From an uncultured Bacteroidota bacterium (GTDB lineage Bacteria; Bacteroidota; Bacteroidia; Bacteroidales; SZUA-534): a stretch of DNA of 9,767 nucleotides. The notes below the pieces were generated by a model. It saw nothing but the letters and a program-made list of their open reading frames with translations, had not been told where the DNA came from and did no database searches. The position numbers were made by a program, and so were the translations under genes. The stretch spans positions 1-9,767 of the forward strand of contig CALABN010000370.1 in assembly GCA_937885735.1 (NCBI GenBank), in the 5' to 3' direction. This document shows, in pieces, positions 7,301 to 9,767 of the stretch; within the stretch, counting starts at the first letter, position 1, and each line of letters starts with the position of its first letter.

Positions 7301-9133
7301 GCATTTGATGAAAATGGGAATGTTACCAATGGTGCTAATTTCGGTGAATGGTCCCTTATTGGGTATTATAATAACTATAATGATAATGTCTATTATGCTG
7401 GCACATTCGATGGCAATGGCCATACAATTAGCGGTTTGTATTTCAACGATTCAAATAGAGAAGGCGCAGGCTTAATCGGACTAACAACTGAAGGCGCTGT
7501 CATCAAAAACGTAGGCGTAATCGATTCGTATTTTAAAGGGAAATACTATGTCGGTGGCGTGTGCGGAGATAATAATGGTGGCACCATCACAAACTGCTAC
7601 AATACTGGTAGCGTAAATGGTAACAATAATGTCGGTGGCGTGTGCGGATGTTATCTTCGGGGCACCATCACCAACTGCTACAATACAGGTGAAGTAAATG
7701 GCAATGGCGATTATGTCGGTGGCGTGTGCGGGTATAAAGAAGGTGGCACCATCACCAACTGCTACAATACTGGTAGCGTAAAAGGAAATAGTTATGTCGG
7801 CGGCGTGTGCGGAGATAACTCTGGCATCATCGAAAACTGCTACAATACTGGTAGCGTAAATGGCAATGGCAATTATATCGGTGGCGTGTGCGGTGAAAAT
7901 TATGGCCCCATCACAAACTGCTACAACATGGGTGCGGTGACATGTGACGAAAGTTTTGTAGGTGGTATAAGTGGAAACAATAATGGTTCTATCATCAACT
8001 GCTACAACATAGCAGAAATTAAAGGCGCAATATCCGTTGGTGGTATATGTGGAAGTATAGGAAATGATAAGTCTGTAGTCAATTGCTACAATAATGGTAA
8101 TGTTTCGGGCTCTGATAAAGGTGGTATTTGTGGTCAAGTCTTCAATGGTACAATAGAAAACTGCTATTATCTCAGTGGAATAGATGCGGTTGGATATTCT
8201 CAAAATACACTTATAATTGTGGCTACAGCAAAAACCGCCATTCAGTTTGCCGATGGCACAGTGGCGCAAGCGCTACGCGATGGCCGGAATGGTGATGTTT
8301 GGGGACAATATTTAGGCGTAGATGAATCGCCTAAATTTAGAGGGAAAATAGTCAACCCAACAAAGATAACCGCCGAAAATCGTGAGGAATACAATCTCGG
8401 CGAAGACTATATCGGCTATTACGCCCTTGCCGATGTTGACGATTTATACTGGTTTGCCAACTTTGTAAACCAAGGTGGCGATAATGCCAAAGCCCAAGCT
8501 ATTCTTAAAAACGACATCGTAGCAAACGAAAATCTTCTCTCGTCATTAGAATTTGATGAAGACGGAAATGTTACTAATGGCTCTAATTTTAAACAGTGGA
8601 TTCCGATTGGAACGGAAAACCAAAAATTCAATGGAACTTTCGATGGCGCAGGCCATACCATCAGCGGATTGTATTTTAATCAAGATGCAAGTTATGCAGG
8701 ACTTTTCGGGAGAAGTACGCAAGGTGGTTCTATCAAGAATGTCGGCGTGGTGGACTCCTATATCAAGGGTAAGAATAATGTTGGTGGCATTGTCGAGATA
8801 GGCGGGAATGTAGAGCGACCGACAGGCGGCGACAAAGAAGATGTCGCGGGAACGCGCGTCGGAGATCTTCGAACGCCAGACAACCACCGGCGGTATGCGG
8901 AGATTCTGCGGATTGTGGTCCGTATCGATCCTGATGTTATCCTTGACCCATGCGACGGCCTCGGACGGAGTGCCGATTCTGGCGGCTATGCCGGAAGACC
9001 TGATCTCTTCCCTGTAAGGCATGAGACGCTCGAGTTCGACGCGGGGACAGTCGATGTCGCGGTCCCCGGTCAGCGGCTGCGCCATTGCGTCATCGATGAC
9101 GTCCTGGGTGACATCGATGTGGTCTTTCGCTGA
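4268..9133 (+). CDS. Giant secreted GLUG-repeat protein, 3' part replaced by unrelated antisense sequence
   Basis: The open frame encodes 1621 residues, of which about 1-1509 are authentic. A signal peptide (1-26) is followed by four full modules starting near residues 27, 304, 662 and 956, and a fifth at about 1378. Each of modules 2-5 opens with a block like NLYWFANYVN, then (D/N)IVVNENLL, GNVTNG, GTFDGNGHTISGLYF, GLFG and IKNVGVVDSYFKG. GLUG motifs (VGGVCG...TITNCYNTGEVNG) follow. There are 3, 6, 3 and 8 GLUG units in modules 1-4; module 5 breaks off in its first unit. GLUG repeats are known from large extracellular proteins of gut bacteria and probably form a beta-solenoid, so surface display or adhesion is plausible but unproven. 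No catalytic domain or C-terminal sorting signal is visible. From about residue 1510 the frame reads the antisense of a transglutaminase gene, so the true C-terminus is absent. ATG 4268 is chosen over 4181 because it starts the signal peptide and follows the promoter box. Confidence 0.88.
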   Translation: MKNFFINYWKLSVLCCIMMATSVCNAQNLTGSGTESEPYLISTQSDLEIFANNVNSGISYEGKFIKLTDNIECDYNEDIQWTPIGDDNNSFQGTFDGNGKTISRLYFDNSNQIYVGLFGYNEGTIKNVGVVKSNFKGKQAVGGVCGYNYYGTITNCYNTGEVSGSDNISGVCGFTFYGTITNCYNTGEVSGSQYISGVCGYNLFGTITNCYYLSDADNGNEDKTQEQFANGEVAYKLGGAFFQTIGEDASPVLNSTHGVVYQTTGCSRIPYSNTENDFIEHINFDGNGFCSVCGGGYEPAKYSDENGVYQIANAGNLYWFAQYVNKGGNNSSANAVLISDIVVNENLLSSLEKDEDGNVTNVDDFKEWILIGNLDVYYKGTFDGNGHTISGLYFNKSNQYNVGLFGQITGNAVIKNVGVIDSYFKGDAGVGGVCGDNDSSKGLIENCYNASIVIGKNYVGGVCGDNSGTITNCYNAGGIEGHYSYSYTGGVCGFSENTIINCYNIGDIEGYYNTGGVCGSNKKLIKNCYNIGEVNGDEKTGGVCGDNYYGTIQYCHNVGMVNSEHYYIGGVCGYNSSGTIQHCYFNSDIYQGDASNGDDTDETVAGKSSADFKNLVIGLLNVNGNNVWGQGLSYPMLISNHVHEYSNGFCMVCNVCQQPEQDENDVYQIANVGNLYWFANYVNQGGDNANAFLANDIVVNENLLSLLGKDKNGNVTNGANFKAWNPMGYYIDGSNYVSYAGTFDGNGHTISGLYFNDSSRELVGLFGRTTEGASIKNVGVVDSYFKGGDYVGGVCGMNGDTITNCYNTGEVNGSGSSVGGVCGYNYNVPITNCYNTGEVSGGNSVGGVCGNNKGPITNCYYLETSANTGIGEGDGEATAKTATQFASGEVAYQLGDAFYQKIGEDTLPVLNSTHGKVYLASPCIAYSNTENAVAEHEFGENGFCTVCGAYEPASEDENGVYQIANAGNLYWFANYVNDMANAEYKNVFYQSSANAVLTANITVNENLLKSLAFDENGNVTNGANFGEWSLIGYYNNYNDNVYYAGTFDGNGHTISGLYFNDSNREGAGLIGLTTEGAVIKNVGVIDSYFKGKYYVGGVCGDNNGGTITNCYNTGSVNGNNNVGGVCGCYLRGTITNCYNTGEVNGNGDYVGGVCGYKEGGTITNCYNTGSVKGNSYVGGVCGDNSGIIENCYNTGSVNGNGNYIGGVCGENYGPITNCYNMGAVTCDESFVGGISGNNNGSIINCYNIAEIKGAISVGGICGSIGNDKSVVNCYNNGNVSGSDKGGICGQVFNGTIENCYYLSGIDAVGYSQNTLIIVATAKTAIQFADGTVAQALRDGRNGDVWGQYLGVDESPKFRGKIVNPTKITAENREEYNLGEDYIGYYALADVDDLYWFANFVNQGGDNAKAQAILKNDIVANENLLSSLEFDEDGNVTNGSNFKQWIPIGTENQKFNGTFDGAGHTISGLYFNQDASYAGLFGRSTQGGSIKNVGVVDSYIKGKNNVGGIVEIGGNVERPTGGDKEDVAGTRVGDLRTPDNHRRYAEILRIVVRIDPDVILDPCDGLGRSADSGGYAGRPDLFPVRHETLEFDAGTVDVAVPGQRLRHCVIDDVLGDIDVVFR
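4685..4906 (+). repeat. GLUG cluster of module 1 with near-identical 81-bp tandem repeat
   Basis: Three GLUG units are present. At DNA level 4693-4773 and 4774-4854 are consecutive 81-bp copies (27 codons) that differ at about six positions, and a third partial copy runs 4855-4900. Shared text includes GCACCATCACAAATTGCTAC. The similarity at third codon positions points to a recent duplication or homogenisation rather than selection on protein alone. The last unit ends NCYYL instead of NCYN. Confidence 0.85.
5552..6022 (+). repeat. GLUG cluster of module 2 (six units)
   Basis: Six units beginning GGVCG are separated by about 22-28 residues, with second halves ENCYN, TNCYN, INCYN, KNCYN, QYCHN and QHCYF. 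This block is more diverged than those of modules 1, 3 and 4 and includes two units where the N before the second Cys is replaced by Y or H. The unit Cys pair (GGVCG and xCY/xCH) is preserved in all six. Confidence 0.8.
6632..6853 (+). repeat. GLUG cluster of module 3 (three units)
   Basis: Three units carry GGVCG and ITNCYN/ITNCYY. The entry block before it (6485-6550) is almost identical to 7397-7462 in module 4, with three differences in 66 bases, which suggests that modules 3 and 4 arose by a recent whole-module duplication or have exchanged sequence. The final unit again ends NCYYL. Confidence 0.8.
7544..8172 (+). repeat. GLUG cluster of module 4 (eight units)
   Basis: This is the longest run: eight units. 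The first four or five are very alike at DNA level (recurring GTCGGTGGCGTGTGCGG and ACTGCTACAATACTGG), and the last three are diverged (GGISG, GGICG, KGGICG). The gradient from alike to diverged suggests growth of the array from its 5' side. The terminal unit ends NCYYL. The GGISG unit is the only one that lacks its first Cys. Confidence 0.8.
8783..8797. other. Head-on junction between GLUG gene and transglutaminase gene
   Basis: Plus-strand GLUG similarity continues to VGGIV (codons to 8794) and stops at GAG (8795-8797), where family units have G. Minus-strand transglutaminase similarity runs to about AACRSLYIPA (8801-8830) and then fades through YLDNAT, where its complement is the GLUG sequence. 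The breakpoint therefore lies within about 8783-8800, possibly with a few bases shared by both parents. There is no insertion sequence, target duplication or long repeat at the join. Confidence 0.8.
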
Positions 9134-9767
9134 AAGGAAGAGTCCGGGAGCCTCCATGCGGGGATGTGGCATGGCCTCGCGTATCTCATTCTCCTTCGCC
9201 AGGCGCTCTCTGTTGAGTTCCTTCTGCTCGGGAGTCGAGTTGTCAGGAAGGGGGTCTTCGACAGGAGGGACTATGTCGAAGTCTAATGAATATTCTTTAC
9301 CGAACGTCTTGTCGAGTACGACCCTGCCGTCCTCGCCGCACACGACGCCAAGACCGAACCTGTCTCCCTTTGCAGCCCAGACCACTATGTCTCCGAGGCC
9401 TGTATCAAGGGCGGAACGGCCGTTGGAATCGGTCTTGTAATGGGCTACGGTGTAGAATTCGGCGTAGTTGTAGATCTTGAACTCTATGTCAGCGCCCTCC
9501 ACCGGATTGCCAGACTCGTCGACGACGGTGACGGTGGTACGGCGGGTCGGGACATAGCTCTTGATGACATTGATTTCGGTATACGCATGCGTGCGCGAGA
9601 TCACGTCCTCGGGACCGTCGTACTTACCGAAAGCCTTGGTATGAAGCAGCATGGCACGGGACACGGATGAATTGAACCATCCGAGATCGAGCACGGCTTC
9701 GGGCTCGCAGGCGCCCATGAAATGCCACTTGCCGTCTACGTACACTTCGACCCATGCGTGATTGTCG
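8795..9767 (-). CDS. Transglutaminase-like domain protein, truncated at both ends
   Basis: Minus-strand translation of about 323 residues starts at the window edge inside a transglutaminase-like core: DNHAWVEVYVDGKWHF with the catalytic His of NHAW, then GACEPE. The catalytic Cys lies off the right edge. After the core come NSSVSRAMLLHTKAFGKYD (32-50), a beta-sandwich segment like a carboxypeptidase-regulatory or Ig-like domain (about 74-135: VTVVDESGNPVEGADIEF, HYKTDSNGRSALDTGLGD), an acidic linker (165-200), and a region ending RSRDIFFVAACRSLYIPA (305-322). This order resembles large (around 850 aa) secreted transglutaminase-like proteins of Bacteroides, as I recall them. The gene is richer in GC than the GLUG gene. 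It is cut at the junction near 8795; the frame stays open to a stop at 8546, but that part is antisense of the GLUG gene and should not be annotated as protein. Substrate unknown. Confidence 0.8.

Noticed and set aside
4693..8172. Regular repeats as a possible CRISPR array
   Set aside because: The repeats are in-frame coding units of 66-84 bases with partly conserved 'spacers', inside one long open frame.
7481..8269. Long minus-strand open frame of 262 codons opposite GLUG module 4
   Set aside because: It mirrors the repeat period of the plus-strand gene, gives repetitive peptides of the type ATSIVAV, and has no start context or promoter.
8795..9133. Novel C-terminal domain or sorting signal of the GLUG protein
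   Set aside because: The complementary strand encodes recognisable transglutaminase-family sequence with better coding character, so the plus-strand tail is antisense.
4268..9767. GLUG protein and transglutaminase as partners in a new surface-crosslinking system
   Set aside because: The two genes are only joined by a breakpoint that destroys both, so their adjacency cannot be taken as functional context.

Overview
The window looks like Bacteroidota DNA, most probably a gut-type Bacteroidales. Three things point there. The promoters have the Bacteroidota -7 box TAnnTTTG. The PurM is the long Bacteroides-type form with distinctive motifs. The right half carries a GLUG-repeat surface protein and a transglutaminase-like protein typical of gut Bacteroidales. 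No RNA gene, insertion sequence, CRISPR array or integrase was seen.

Left part (1-4005, all minus strand): a compact gene cluster read in the order kdsB, purD, a DUF6427-like membrane protein, purM. The first three are separated by only 3-4 bases and are probably one transcript from a promoter at 3997-4005. purM has its own promoter-like box in the 32-base gap before it and runs off the left edge. The cluster joins CMP-Kdo synthesis (lipopolysaccharide core) to two steps of purine synthesis (GAR synthetase and AIR synthetase), with an unexplained polytopic membrane protein between.

Middle (3978-4267): an AT-rich divergent intergenic region with three tandem copies of a 14-bp unit, a 17-bp direct repeat and two promoter-like boxes facing opposite ways.

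Right part (4268-8794, plus strand): a very large secreted protein with a signal peptide and four full modules plus the start of a fifth. Each module has a conserved entry block followed by a run of 3-8 GLUG repeats (20 complete repeats in all), each repeat carrying two cysteines. Three module boundaries carry a His plus CxxC linker.

End (about 8795-9767, minus strand): a fragment of a GC-richer transglutaminase-like gene reading the other way. The GLUG gene and this fragment meet head-on inside both genes, within about 15 bases. The GLUG frame happens to stay open to 9133 by reading the antisense of the transglutaminase gene, and the transglutaminase frame stays open to 8546 by reading the antisense of the GLUG gene. 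Both tails are artefactual protein sequence. The junction is either an assembly chimera or a real rearrangement, and it is the most important point to check. I found no convincing new multi-gene system.
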